Below are positions 63,101 through 64,000 of a stretch of 64,000 bases of DNA, in pieces; positions within the stretch are counted from its first letter, which is position 1; each line of letters starts with the position of its first letter. The notes under the pieces were generated by a model that was not told where the DNA came from, made no database searches, and saw only the letters and a program-made list of their open reading frames with translations. Both the position numbers and the translations under genes were made by a program. Source of the DNA: Ficedula albicollis (taxonomy: Eukaryota > Chordata > Aves > Passeriformes > Muscicapidae); assembly GCF_000247815.1 (NCBI RefSeq), contig NC_021675.1:66855040-66919039 (forward strand), in the 5' to 3' direction.

Positions 63101-64000
63101 CAGCTGTCTGCTAACACATGGAAGGAGTAGCAGGAAAACTTGGCAAGCTCTGGACCATGAGGTGGGAATGCTCCTTTGTTTTCTTTATTTTTTCTGTCTT
63201 AGACCAGGGCTGCTTAAGCCAGTTAGAAAACTCCCTTTCAGAGAGATATATTAAGCTTGGCTGACCCAACCTCACTCACCTGGCAAGAAGAAACTGCCTT
63301 TCATTGTCTGCGTGGCAAGGTGAATCAGCACAGGGTCATGGGAATGGCAGCACCAGAAAAACTCTGTTCCCAGGCTGCATGTGGATGGTGGCTGAAGGGA
63401 GTGAAGAGCAGGCTCTTCCCCTTCTGTCAACAGCAAGCTGTTATCTCACTACCATGTAATTTTCCTACCATGTAATTTCAGCCTCAGATGCAGAATTCAG
63501 CACCCCGAGTCAGGCAGTCACCCTGACGGCCTGAAAGGGCTGAGCTGCTCCGTTCCTCAGCCTGGTTTTTGTTGGGGTTAACTCCTCGAGATTGCCACAG
63601 TTTGACAGGTAGGATGTCTGTTCAAAGCAGGTTCAAACTCCTCCTCAGACTGAAACACAGAGGGTGAGAGTTGGCTCCTGCAGAAGCTTTGGCATGGGAC
63701 AAACCAGGCTGAGCAACAGAGCTGGTTGTTGCTGAAATTCACAGAAGATCCATTTCTAAAATGTCCAATACCAATTTTTTTTGTGCACAGGCAAGGCTCA
63801 GCACAGCATAAATGAAAGATTTTCTCTTTCACTGGAGCTGTAACTGTCCAACAGATTCAGATAAATTGCTAACAGAAAGGTCATTATCTAGAAGTGGAAA
63901 TGTTTGTGTTTCCCCAGGCACTGCAAGATGTGTTTCAAGCCAAAGCTATCAGCCATTGCTGTGAGGGTACAACAGGTTTATCACCCCACACTTCTGCATT
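60144..64000. other. intergenic flank, no gene recognised
   Basis: AT-rich then mixed DNA. Open frames are at most about 150 codons and match nothing that I know. 60144-61000 could be more of the decayed LINE whose RT piece lies at 59940-60143. A GGAT microsatellite lies at 62328-62352. Confidence 0.5.
62328..62352. repeat. GGAT microsatellite
   Basis: Six tandem GGAT units. Confidence 0.93.

Overview
This is vertebrate nuclear DNA, almost certainly from a bird. The evidence is two spliced genes with GT-AG introns, an EIF2AK3 (PERK) protein close to the mammalian one but in compact introns (about 43 kb of gene here), and many CR1-type LINE 3' ends of the kind that dominate avian repeats, plus one probable solo LTR. 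A passerine is plausible but cannot be shown from the sequence.

Layout. 1-6862: GC-rich left edge with C-runs, a degenerate minisatellite and short tandem duplications; no gene could be assigned. 6880-12840 (+): a complete three-exon aminergic G-protein-coupled receptor of 368 residues, most like 5-HT4 with histamine-H2-like features. Its introns hold CR1 remnants and an LTR nested in one of them. 12841-15340: intergenic. 15350-58565 (-): EIF2AK3/PERK, the ER-stress eIF2alpha kinase, with all 17 exons of the usual gene found. Only the 5' part of exon 1 (start codon and signal peptide) is missing, replaced by a 765-base pure C run. 59331-64000: PERK upstream flank, with a GC-box sequence, one CR1 end, a decayed reverse-transcriptase fragment, and otherwise nothing recognisable.

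The two genes are convergent (tail to tail) and have no evident shared pathway. PERK senses unfolded protein in the ER lumen (exons 1-8), crosses the membrane in exon 9, and carries a cytosolic kinase with a long insert loop (exons 11-17). The receptor would sit in the plasma membrane and bind a biogenic amine.

The most unusual features are: (i) five long pure C runs, all C on the + strand, the largest 765 and 455 bases, one of which destroys the PERK start; these are most likely assembly or sequencing artefacts. (ii) A receptor whose pocket residues look 5-HT4-like while TM3, TM6 and TM7 look partly H2-like. (iii) Many recent-looking tandem duplications (411, 259, 73, 72, 70, 68, 59, 53 and 43 bp) in introns and intergenic DNA. 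(iv) An LTR nested in a CR1 whose remnant reaches close to a receptor splice acceptor. I found no CRISPR, operon or other prokaryotic-type system and no clear new molecular system.
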